Positions 37,043 to 45,450 of a stretch of 64,000 nt of DNA are shown here, in pieces. Position 1 is the first letter of the stretch, and the number at the start of each line of letters is the position of its first letter. The translations under genes and the position numbers were made by a program. The stretch is from Flavobacterium ajazii (GTDB lineage Bacteria > Bacteroidota > Bacteroidia > Flavobacteriales > Flavobacteriaceae): the NCBI RefSeq assembly GCF_010614725.1, contig NZ_JAAEHL010000001.1, positions 1 to 64,000 of the forward strand, given 5' to 3'. The notes under the pieces were generated by a model. That model ran no database searches. It was not told where the DNA came from and saw nothing but the letters and a program-made list of their open reading frames with translations.

Positions 37043-40000
37043 ATGGAAAATACAATTGCAAATAATTTAAATGCAACACAATCAATAAACGAAATCGGTC
37101 AGGACGAAAAGATAACAGCGTATTTAATTCAGTCTACCGTTAACGAAGATGGCGTGGTACGTGTTTGGGAAGAAGATATTTTACTGCCTACGTACCAAAT
37201 TGGAGAAGAAGAAAAGAATCCGATTTTTCTTGAAAAACGAGTATATCAGGGAAGTTCAGGAGCTGTTTATCCTTATCCTGTTGTCGAAAAACTATCAGAT
37301 GAAAAGTTCGACAAATCTTATCATGCCATATTTTTAGAAAATAAATACATCAAAATCATGATCCTTCCTGAGCTGGGAGGACGTGTTCACATGGCATATG
37401 ACAAAGTAAAACAGCGCCATTTTGTGTATTACAATCAGGTAATCAAACCCGCCCTTGTGGGACTTACAGGACCGTGGATTTCCGGTGGAATTGAGTTCAA
37501 CTGGCCGCAGCACCACCGTCCGAGTACTTTCTTACCAACCGATTTCAGTATTGAAGAAAATGAAGATGGCAGTAAAACAATCTGGTGTAATGAGGTAGAA
37601 AGAATGTTCAGAACCAAAGGAATGCAGGGATTTACGCTTCATCCTGATAAAGCTTACATCGAAATTAAGGTAAAAATCTACAATCGTACTGCTTTTCCAC
37701 AGACCTTTCTTTGGTGGGCAAATCCAGCTGTAGTAGTAAATGATGGTTATAAATCGGTTTTTCCTCCGGATGTGAATGCGGTATTTGACCACGGAAAAAG
37801 AGACGTTTCAAAATTTCCGATTGCAACAGGAGAATATTACAAACAAGATTATTCTGCCGGAGTCGATATTTCAAAATATAAAAACATTCCGGTACCAACT
37901 TCGTATATGGCGGTTCAGTCCAAATATAATTTTGTGGGCGGTTATGAAGACGATGTGCAGGCAGGATTGCTTCACGTTGCCAATCACCATGTATCTCCGG
38001 GAAAAAAACAATGGACATGGGGTAACGGAGATTTCGGTTTAGCGTGGGACAGAAATCTAACCGATAAAGACGGTCCGTATATCGAATTAATGACGGGTGT
38101 TTTTACAGATAATCAGCCTGATTTCTCCTGGCTTCAGGCGTATGAAGAAAAATCATGGACACAGTATTTTATGCCCTATGCCGAAGTAGGTTATGTGAAA
38201 AATGCCACTAAAGACGCAATCATCAATATAGAAATTGAAGGAAACGAAGCTGATCTGATTTTATATACCACAGGTTTGTATGAGAACTTAAAAATTGAAT
38301 TAAAAGATAATAAAAACAAGATATTGTTTCACGATCAAATTACGATTTCTCCTGTAAATCCGTATAAAAAAAGGGTTTTGATTGGAGAAACACCCTCTGA
38401 AGATTTGATTTTTACAGTTTATACTTCAAATGGTAAAATTCTGGTGCAGTATCAGGAAGAAAAAGCTGAGATTAAACCAGTTCCGGATCCTGCAAAAGCC
38501 GCTTTGGATCCAAAAGATATCGCTTCAATGGAGCAATTATACCTGACAGGATTGCATTTAGAACAATACAGACATGCGACTTACAATCCGCTGGATTATT
38601 ATTTTGAAGCGTTGAGCAGGGATTCTAAAGATGTTCGTTGTAACAATGCTGTCGGACTTTTAATGTTGCGCAGAGGGCAGTTTGAAAAAGCGGAAACGTA
38701 TTTCAGAACCGCGGTTGAAGTTTTAACAGAACGAAACCCAAATCCGATTGACGGCGAACCTTTATACAATCTGGGGTATTGCCTGAAATTGCAAGGGAAA
38801 TTTGATGACGCTTATAATTCGCTTTTTAAATCGACATGGAATGCAGCTTGGCAGGACGCCGGATTTTATGCTTTGGCACAAATTGACAGTATAAAAGGCG
38901 AATGGTCAGAAGCACTGGAGAGAGTGGAATCGTCATTGATCAGAAACTGGCACAATCACAAAGCACGCCAGCTGAAAGCTTCTATTTTGAGAAAGTTAAA
39001 CAGAAATCAGGAAGCTCTGGCATGGATTGAAGAATCAATCAAAATTGACCGTTTCAATATGGGATGCCGTTTTGAGAAATATCTGCTTACAAATGACCAG
39101 ACTGTATTGAACGAAATGAATACCATCATGCGTCAGTGGTCACATGGTTATATTGAATATGCATTGGATTTTGCAGGAGCTGGATTATATGAGGAAGCTT
39201 CTCAATTATTGAAGGAATCGATTAGTGATACCGAGGAAGTTTATCCAATGGTGTATTATGCTTTGGGGTATTTTGCTTCAATGAATGGAAACAAAGACGA
39301 AGCTTTAGAATGGTATAAAAAAGCTTCACTGCTGTCACCTGAAAAATGTTTTCCTAACCGAATTGAAGAAGTAAATATTTTGCAGGATGCTATTAAATTA
39401 ACTCCTGAAGATGCAAAAGCGCCTTATTATTTAGGAAACTTTTGGTATGCTTTCCGCCAGTATGATGAGGCTGTAAAATGCTGGGAACTGTCATATAGCA
39501 TAGATGATAAGTTTCCGACTTTATTACGAAATCTTGCTCTGGCTTATTTCAATAAAACAAATAATAAAGTTAAGGCTCAGGAAATGCTGGAAAAAGCATT
39601 TGCATTAGATACAACAGATTCAAGGATTTTTATGGAACTGGATCAGCTGCATAAGAAAATTGGAAAATCACCGGAATATAGGTTAGAAGTTTTAAATCAA
39701 TATCCAAATTTGGTTGAAGAGCGTGATGATTTGTGTATTGAACGAATTACACTTTATAATCAGACAGGAAAATATACTGTTGCAAAAGAATTGATTGCAC
39801 AGCGAAAATTCCATCCCTGGGAAGGCGGAGAGGGAAAGGTAACTGGGCAGTATACGTTATGCAGAGTAGAATTGGCCAAAATTGCAATTGCAGAAAACCG
39901 GTTTGCAGATGCGATACAATTACTGAAAGAAACAGAAGTTTATCCGTATGATTTAGGCGAAGGAAAACTGAAAAATGCTGAAGAAAATGAAGTTTTTTAT

Positions 40001-40426
40001 TATAAAGGATTAGCGTATAAAGGCTTGGGAGATTTAGAAAATGCAACAGCAAATTTTGTAGAGGCAACACTTGGATCATCAGAACCGGTTCAGGCCTTTT
40101 TCTACAACGATCAGCAGCCGGATAAGATTTTCTATCAGGGACTTGCCTGGCGGGAACTTGGCGATGGGGACAAAGCCCGCAGCCGTTTCAATAAACTGCT
40201 GGCGCACGGAGAGAAATATCTGTTCGAAAAATCAAGAATCGATTACTTTGCGGTTTCGCTTCCGGATCTTGCGATTTGGGATGATGATCTGAATGTTAGA
40301 AATCAGGTACACTGCTATTATGTAATGGCATTAGGCCACAGCGGATTAGGAAATGAAAATGAGTCTGAGAAGTATTATCAGAAAGTGAAAGAATTAGATA
40401 TCAACAAACAGACCTTTCGTAAATAG
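37043..40426 (+). CDS. Cytoplasmic DUF5107 protein with C-terminal TPR repeats
   Basis: This 1,127-residue protein has no signal peptide. The first 440 residues form a galactose-mutarotase-like beta-sandwich of the DUF5107 type (IMILPELGGRVHMAYDKVKQ, then GGIEFNWPQHHRPS, WCNEVERMF and TFLWWANPAVVVNDG). From about residue 510 to the end, helix-turn-helix pairs of TPR type repeat (NNAVGLLMLRRGQFEKAETY, LYNLGYCLKLQGKFDDAYNS, APYYLGNFWYAFRQYDEAVK). The biochemical role of DUF5107 is not established as far as I know. The aldose-epimerase-like fold plus co-transcription with a sugar porter suggests binding or processing of an imported sugar or oligosaccharide in the cytoplasm. The gap to the sugar porter is 14 bp. 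Confidence 0.85.
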   Translation: MENTIANNLNATQSINEIGQDEKITAYLIQSTVNEDGVVRVWEEDILLPTYQIGEEEKNPIFLEKRVYQGSSGAVYPYPVVEKLSDEKFDKSYHAIFLENKYIKIMILPELGGRVHMAYDKVKQRHFVYYNQVIKPALVGLTGPWISGGIEFNWPQHHRPSTFLPTDFSIEENEDGSKTIWCNEVERMFRTKGMQGFTLHPDKAYIEIKVKIYNRTAFPQTFLWWANPAVVVNDGYKSVFPPDVNAVFDHGKRDVSKFPIATGEYYKQDYSAGVDISKYKNIPVPTSYMAVQSKYNFVGGYEDDVQAGLLHVANHHVSPGKKQWTWGNGDFGLAWDRNLTDKDGPYIELMTGVFTDNQPDFSWLQAYEEKSWTQYFMPYAEVGYVKNATKDAIINIEIEGNEADLILYTTGLYENLKIELKDNKNKILFHDQITISPVNPYKKRVLIGETPSEDLIFTVYTSNGKILVQYQEEKAEIKPVPDPAKAALDPKDIASMEQLYLTGLHLEQYRHATYNPLDYYFEALSRDSKDVRCNNAVGLLMLRRGQFEKAETYFRTAVEVLTERNPNPIDGEPLYNLGYCLKLQGKFDDAYNSLFKSTWNAAWQDAGFYALAQIDSIKGEWSEALERVESSLIRNWHNHKARQLKASILRKLNRNQEALAWIEESIKIDRFNMGCRFEKYLLTNDQTVLNEMNTIMRQWSHGYIEYALDFAGAGLYEEASQLLKESISDTEEVYPMVYYALGYFASMNGNKDEALEWYKKASLLSPEKCFPNRIEEVNILQDAIKLTPEDAKAPYYLGNFWYAFRQYDEAVKCWELSYSIDDKFPTLLRNLALAYFNKTNNKVKAQEMLEKAFALDTTDSRIFMELDQLHKKIGKSPEYRLEVLNQYPNLVEERDDLCIERITLYNQTGKYTVAKELIAQRKFHPWEGGEGKVTGQYTLCRVELAKIAIAENRFADAIQLLKETEVYPYDLGEGKLKNAEENEVFYYKGLAYKGLGDLENATANFVEATLGSSEPVQAFFYNDQQPDKIFYQGLAWRELGDGDKARSRFNKLLAHGEKYLFEKSRIDYFAVSLPDLAIWDDDLNVRNQVHCYYVMALGHSGLGNENESEKYYQKVKELDINKQTFRK

Positions 40427-40453
40427 AGAATTTCCTTAGGGAGTTTATAATGA

Positions 40454-40596
40454 TTTAACACATAGAAAACATAGATTTCTGTCTTTTGAAAAAGTATATA
40501 AAAGAGAAACTCATTTATCAACACACTGCTATGTGTTTTTTGGATAAGTGAAACGTCTTTTTTAAGTTTTCAAAATCTATGATTCTATGTGTTAAA
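40454..40596. repeat. Intergenic repeat of about 143 bp with inverted ends, copy 1
   Basis: The ends TTTAACACATAGAAAACATAG and the reverse complement (CTATGATTCTATGTGTTAAA) are inverted copies, and an inner CTATGTGTTTT stretch is shared with the related element at 51739-51875. It fills most of the gap between the DUF5107 and GH2 genes. No reading frame is seen. Confidence 0.75.
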
Positions 40597-40633
40597 AATC
40601 AACAAATTATTTAATTAGTAAAATTTAAAAAGA

Positions 40634-43426
40634 ATGCAAATCAAACATATCATAATATCAGTTCTGCTATTACTGTTTCTATCTTCATGGGATTCAGAAG
40701 AGAAGCTGATTATGAATATTGCCGGTGATTGGACTGTACAGCTCGACAGCAGCGATATAGGACTGAAAAACGGTTGGCAGAACATGAGTTTTAAGCAATT
40801 AATAAAACTTCCCGGAACAACCGATGATGCTCGTCTGGGAGTTCCGAATAAACTAAAACCAGCTTTAGAAAAACTCCAGATGAGTCATTTAACCCGTAAA
40901 AACAGTTATTTGGGGGCAGCCTGGTATACACGTGAGATTACAATTCCAAAAAACTGGAAGAAGAAAGAATTTATACTGAAACTGGAACGTGTAATCTGGA
41001 AAACCAATGTATGGATTGACGGAAAAGAAGTTCTTGGAGAACAAAACAGTCTGATTGCCCCGCATTATTTTGACCTTTCAAAATATCTTATTGCCGGAAA
41101 AATACATCGTATAACTATTCGTGTAGACAATCGTAAACTGTTTGATATCAGTGTCGATAATATGGCTCATGCTTATACGAATCAAACACAGATTATCTGG
41201 AATGGTATTATTGGCAAAATGGAAATTGAAGCAGTTGATGCTGTCCGAATTGCAAATCTTCAGGTGAAACCGGAGATAAATACCGGAATTGCAAAAGTAA
41301 AAGTAACCCTTAAAAACAGTACAAAAAACACAAAAGGAATTTTAAGCATTACGGCAGTCAATAAAAAAACTAAGATTTCAGCAGCAACGCTTCAAAAGGA
41401 AATCCAGATAAAAACGGGAGAATCAATCGTTGAGGCAAATTATAATCTGGGAAAAGACGTAAAGCTTTGGAGTGAATTTTCGCCTGAGTTATACGAATTG
41501 AAAGCCGAATTAAAAGCCGGTAAAAACTATTCGAATGCTTCTGTTGATTTTGGAATGAGAAGTTTTTCCAGAAAAGGCTCTGTATTGACAATTAATGAAC
41601 AGCCCGTTTTTTTAAGAGGAACTTTAGAATGCAATATTTTTCCGCTTACCGGGCATCCGCCAATGGATAAGGAAGGATGGAGAAAAGTTTTCGCAACAGC
41701 TAAGGACTGGGGATTGAACCACCTGCGTTTTCACTCCTGGTGTCCGCCTAAGGCAGCGTTTGAAGTGGCTGATGAAATGGGTTTTTACCTGCAGGTAGAA
41801 TTGCCGGTCTGGGTTTTAAAAATCGGTCAGGATCAAAAAACAACGGATTTTTTATATGCCGAAGCACAGCGTATGATTGATGAATATGGAAATCATCCGT
41901 CTTTTTGTATGTGGTCGATGGGGAATGAGTTACAAGGCGATATGACTGTTTTGACAAAATTGATGAACAGTTTAAAAACTAAAGATAGTAGACATCTTTA
42001 TACTACAACTTCATTTACTTTCGAAAAAGGACATGGCGACTGGCCGGAACCGGAAGATGATTTCTTTATTACACAATGGACAAAAAAAGGCTGGGTTCGC
42101 GGACAAGGTGTTTTTAACAGTGAATCTCCAACTTTCAACAAAGATTACGCTGCTTCAGTTGAAGGAATGACGGTGCCTTTGGTTACGCGTGAAATCGGGC
42201 AATATGCCCTTTATCCAAAAATTGATGAAATTTCGAAATATACCGGAGTTTTGGAACCCATCAATTTTAAATCGGTTAAAGAAGATCTGGAACGTAAGGG
42301 ATTAATAAACAAAGCTGTTGATTATACAAAAGCTTCAGGGAAATTAGCCGCTATTTTGTATAAAGAAGAAATCGAAAGAGCGTTAAAAACAGCAGGAATC
42401 AGTGGTTTTCAATTATTGGATTTGCATGATTTTCCGGGGCAGGGAACGGCTTTAGTTGGACTTTTAGATGCTTTTTGGGATAGCAAAGGTTTGATTTCAG
42501 CAGAAGAATTCAGACAGTTTTCAGCTCCGGTTGTACCGCTTTTGCGTTTTCCTAAAGCGACTTACACAAACAACGAATCTTTTACAGCTTCATTGGATAT
42601 CAGTAATTTTTCAGATGTGGCTTTGAAAGATCAGGAAATTGAATGGAGTATTAATGATGGAAATAGGGTAGTTGCTTCGGGAAGCATGAAGACAGAAGTG
42701 TCTATTGGATACAATCATAAGATTTTGGATATAAACGAAAGTCTTTCGAAAATAACGAAAGCAACCAAATTAACAGCTACTGTAAACCTGAAAGGAACAA
42801 ATTATAAAAACCATTGGAATATTTGGGTTTATCCAGAAAAACAAACTATTGATTACGGACAGGTTGTCTATACGCGAAATCTGGATGAAGCTTATAAATT
42901 GCTAAATGCAGGCAAAAATGTATTATTAAATCCGGAATGGAAAAAGATTAAAGGTATCGAAGGGAAATTTGTACCGGTATTCTGGAGTCCGGTTCATTTT
43001 CCTAAGCAGGCTGGTACGATGGGAGTACTTTGTAATCCTGCCCATAAAGCTTTGGCTGATTTTCCAACAGACATGAATACCGACTGGCAATGGTGGGATT
43101 TGAATGTAAACTCTACAACGCTTATCATGGACGGAATAGAAGGCGGAAATCCGATTGTAGAAATGGTTGACAATTTTGCAAACAACCGTCGATTGGCTTC
43201 TCTTTTTGAAGGAAGCGTAAAATCAGGAAAATTAGTTATTGCATCCTTTGATTTAGCAACCGATTTAGATAAACGCCCAGTTGCAAAACAGATGCTTGTT
43301 TCGATCTTAAAATACATGAACAGTTCGTCATTCAATCCAAAGGCGATTGAAAATCCTGAAATCCTGAAATCTATTCTTGAAGTTCAAAAAGAGAAAGTTA
43401 AAGAAGGAGCGACAAGTATTTATTAG
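40634..43426 (+). CDS. GH2-family glycoside hydrolase with altered lipobox
   Basis: This 930-residue GH2 enzyme has an N-terminal sugar-binding sandwich (about 30-200), an immunoglobulin-like domain and a TIM barrel with acid/base E432 (MWSMGNELQGDM) and nucleophile E520 (LVTREIGQYALYP). A further 250-residue C-terminal region (NIWVYPEKQTIDYGQ) is not of the LacZ small-chain type. The signal peptide ends in FLSSWDSEEK: a tryptophan (TGG, residue 19) stands where a lipobox would have cysteine (TGC or TGT), so the protein is predicted secreted but not lipid-anchored. It follows the sugar-porter/DUF5107 pair after a repeat-filled gap. The substrate is unclear; galactoside, arabinoside or uronide are possible. 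Confidence 0.85.
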   Translation: MQIKHIIISVLLLLFLSSWDSEEKLIMNIAGDWTVQLDSSDIGLKNGWQNMSFKQLIKLPGTTDDARLGVPNKLKPALEKLQMSHLTRKNSYLGAAWYTREITIPKNWKKKEFILKLERVIWKTNVWIDGKEVLGEQNSLIAPHYFDLSKYLIAGKIHRITIRVDNRKLFDISVDNMAHAYTNQTQIIWNGIIGKMEIEAVDAVRIANLQVKPEINTGIAKVKVTLKNSTKNTKGILSITAVNKKTKISAATLQKEIQIKTGESIVEANYNLGKDVKLWSEFSPELYELKAELKAGKNYSNASVDFGMRSFSRKGSVLTINEQPVFLRGTLECNIFPLTGHPPMDKEGWRKVFATAKDWGLNHLRFHSWCPPKAAFEVADEMGFYLQVELPVWVLKIGQDQKTTDFLYAEAQRMIDEYGNHPSFCMWSMGNELQGDMTVLTKLMNSLKTKDSRHLYTTTSFTFEKGHGDWPEPEDDFFITQWTKKGWVRGQGVFNSESPTFNKDYAASVEGMTVPLVTREIGQYALYPKIDEISKYTGVLEPINFKSVKEDLERKGLINKAVDYTKASGKLAAILYKEEIERALKTAGISGFQLLDLHDFPGQGTALVGLLDAFWDSKGLISAEEFRQFSAPVVPLLRFPKATYTNNESFTASLDISNFSDVALKDQEIEWSINDGNRVVASGSMKTEVSIGYNHKILDINESLSKITKATKLTATVNLKGTNYKNHWNIWVYPEKQTIDYGQVVYTRNLDEAYKLLNAGKNVLLNPEWKKIKGIEGKFVPVFWSPVHFPKQAGTMGVLCNPAHKALADFPTDMNTDWQWWDLNVNSTTLIMDGIEGGNPIVEMVDNFANNRRLASLFEGSVKSGKLVIASFDLATDLDKRPVAKQMLVSILKYMNSSSFNPKAIENPEILKSILEVQKEKVKEGATSIY

Positions 43427-43639
43427 AATTTAACCATTTGTTAAAATTAAAAATAGTAATCAGGTTGAAAGCTGCCAATTTTTTTGAAGTTCAGGATATT
43501 GTGAGATGAGTTTTTATTTAGATTATTAATTATGTATTGTTTAAAAATGTGTAGTTATTTTTTTGTAGTCAATAATTTTTAGTACAAAATAATAGCTGAT
43601 TGCGAATTTACCCTCCTTTTTTTTCCATTTTACCCCTCA

Positions 43640-43667
43640 TTGAAATTTCAAACTACGCATTACTTTG
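43640..43667 (+). promoter_or_regulatory. Candidate promoter of the SusCD operon
   Basis: TTG at 43640-43642, 17 bp, then TTACTTTG at 43660-43667 (one mismatch from TAnnTTTG). The -33 element lies inside a perfect 12-bp palindrome (TTGAAATTTCAA, 43640-43651). Confidence 0.45.
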
Positions 43668-43807
43668 CACCTATAGGTAATGATTGTTAGTTATGTTACC
43701 GGTATGTTATAAGTGTTTGTTTTACGATAAGTTTTTGATCTGTTTAAAGAACTGAGCATTTTTTATAAACAGATAGTATGAGTTGGTTTGTCATATTACT
43801 TATCCGG

Positions 43808-43834
43808 CCCGCAGTTTAAAAGCTGCGGGTTTAA
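43808..43834 (+). terminator. Hairpin in the SusCD leader (terminator or attenuator)
   Basis: CCCGCAG and CTGCGGG form a 7-bp GC stem around an 8-nt loop, followed by TTTAATT. It ends 185 bp before the first gene of the operon. It could end transcription from upstream or act as an attenuator inside the leader. Confidence 0.55.
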
Positions 43835-44018
43835 TTAAAAATGAATTCAAAAAAAATAAAAATAATTAATCCTAAATACTATAGATATTATATGAAAACA
43901 ACCTTTTAAAACTCTTTATTCTGTATGCCTCAAAAAATAGTGGTAAAGTAACCTACACATAATAAAATCACTATTTGAAATAAAAAAAACTAACTAACCT
44001 AACTTTAAAATTAAAGAA

Positions 44019-45416
44019 ATGAAAAAAAATGTATTTTTATTTTTTCTTGCCCTTTTTGCCGTCCTTTTTACCGGATGCCAAAATAACGAATCGGGTTTTC
44101 CGAGCTCAGACGATCCTACAATTGTAGTCGCTACAAATGAAATTTACGGTGCACCTACCAGAAAATTTGAAATCAAGGCCGCTCTGGCAGATGATTTAGG
44201 ATTAAAGAGTGTTCAAATTCAGATTCCTGAATTATCCCTTGATAAAATGATTACGTTTGCAACGGATCCCTTGCTTGAAACTTACAACTTAAGTTATTTT
44301 TTCGAAGTACCTGCGGATAGAGGAACCTCAGAAACTTTTAAAATAAAACTGACTATAACAGATGTTTCCGGTAATGTTGTTAATCAGGATATTAATTTAC
44401 GTTTAGACGGTGAATTTGCTGCCCCGTCAATAAGTATGGTTACCCCAAAAGAAGGAGCGGTTATTTTACTATCAACAAGTAATATAATGCCGGTAAATTT
44501 TGTGGTAAATGATGACTCAGGAATCGATTATGTTCAGGTAAAGTGTGAGGCTTTAGGAATTAATGAAATGATTCAGCTGACAGGTTCGCCTCAGTCTTAT
44601 ACTTTCAATAAAACCTATACTTTGCCGGTAACTGCAGCTGATTATGTTTTAACCATTACGGCAAAAGATAAATTTGCTATTCCAAATACAGGATCTTTAA
44701 ATGTAAATATTGTAGCTACCAATGAGTATCCTGCTATTTATCTGGTTGATCAGCCAAAAGGAACAAACCTTACGACTGATGCTGTTGGTGTTCCGATGTA
44801 TTTCCACAATAAAACCGGACAGGATTTCGAATTCAAATATTATGCAGATAAAGACAATAAGGAAGTATTTTTCTTAGGTCAGGAATCTGATTTTGCCCCA
44901 CACTGTTTCGGATTAAATACTTCAGGGGAATTAGCAGATGATGTGACTTCATCTCCAATTATTTTACCGACAAAAGGATATTACGTAATAAAAGTTAATC
45001 CAAATACATTAAAATATACTGCAGAAAAATATACTCCGACAAGTAAAGTGTGGGCAGATGTTGCCAACGGTTTATGGCATGATGATGCAGCCCAGAGAAG
45101 ACCTTTCGTAAGTGTTTGCGGAGGAGGAATACAGGGGGCTAACTGGGACACCTGGACAGCCTGGACTCAAACCGGACTGCATTTGGCCAATAATCCAAAT
45201 AACCCTTATCAGTTAGTAGGAGAATATACATTGACAGGAACAATGGAAGCTACTTTTACAGGACAATGGTGGGATCCATCATGGCGACTGATTAAAAACG
45301 GTATTGCAACCATGTCACCTGGGGAAAACGGAAATGCCAAATATCCAGCAGCTGCCGGAGTTTACAAAGTAGTTCTTGATACTGAGTTAGAAAGGGTATT
45401 CATAACAAAAAAATAG
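44019..45416 (+). CDS. SusE/SusF-like surface glycan-binding lipoprotein
   Basis: This 465-residue lipoprotein begins with a signal and lipobox (LFAVLFTGCQNNES). Two immunoglobulin-like domains follow (about 30-135 and 140-235, the second opening SMVTPKEGAVILLSTSNIMP). The C-terminal half is beta-rich with many aromatics (ANWDTWTAWTQTG, FTGQWWDPSWRLIKNG), as in SusE/SGBP proteins that bind polysaccharides on the cell surface. It is the first gene of the operon, 34 bp before SusC. Most loci place SusE after SusD, so this leading position is unusual. No specific SusE domain motif is certain, and the call rests on lipoprotein status, layout and aromatics. Confidence 0.7.
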   Translation: MKKNVFLFFLALFAVLFTGCQNNESGFPSSDDPTIVVATNEIYGAPTRKFEIKAALADDLGLKSVQIQIPELSLDKMITFATDPLLETYNLSYFFEVPADRGTSETFKIKLTITDVSGNVVNQDINLRLDGEFAAPSISMVTPKEGAVILLSTSNIMPVNFVVNDDSGIDYVQVKCEALGINEMIQLTGSPQSYTFNKTYTLPVTAADYVLTITAKDKFAIPNTGSLNVNIVATNEYPAIYLVDQPKGTNLTTDAVGVPMYFHNKTGQDFEFKYYADKDNKEVFFLGQESDFAPHCFGLNTSGELADDVTSSPIILPTKGYYVIKVNPNTLKYTAEKYTPTSKVWADVANGLWHDDAAQRRPFVSVCGGGIQGANWDTWTAWTQTGLHLANNPNNPYQLVGEYTLTGTMEATFTGQWWDPSWRLIKNGIATMSPGENGNAKYPAAAGVYKVVLDTELERVFITKK

Positions 45417-45450
45417 TTTGTTATAACATTAATAAATAAAACAGCTAAAT

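Larger units (their letters stand above)
43427..44018 (+). other. Long leader and promoter region of the SusCD operon
   Basis: This 592-bp gap has no plausible gene. It holds a candidate promoter at 43640-43667, a GC-rich hairpin at 43808-43834 and then about 185 bp of A/T-rich sequence up to the first start codon. If the promoter is right, the mRNA leader is about 345 nt, unusually long for this region. Confidence 0.5.
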
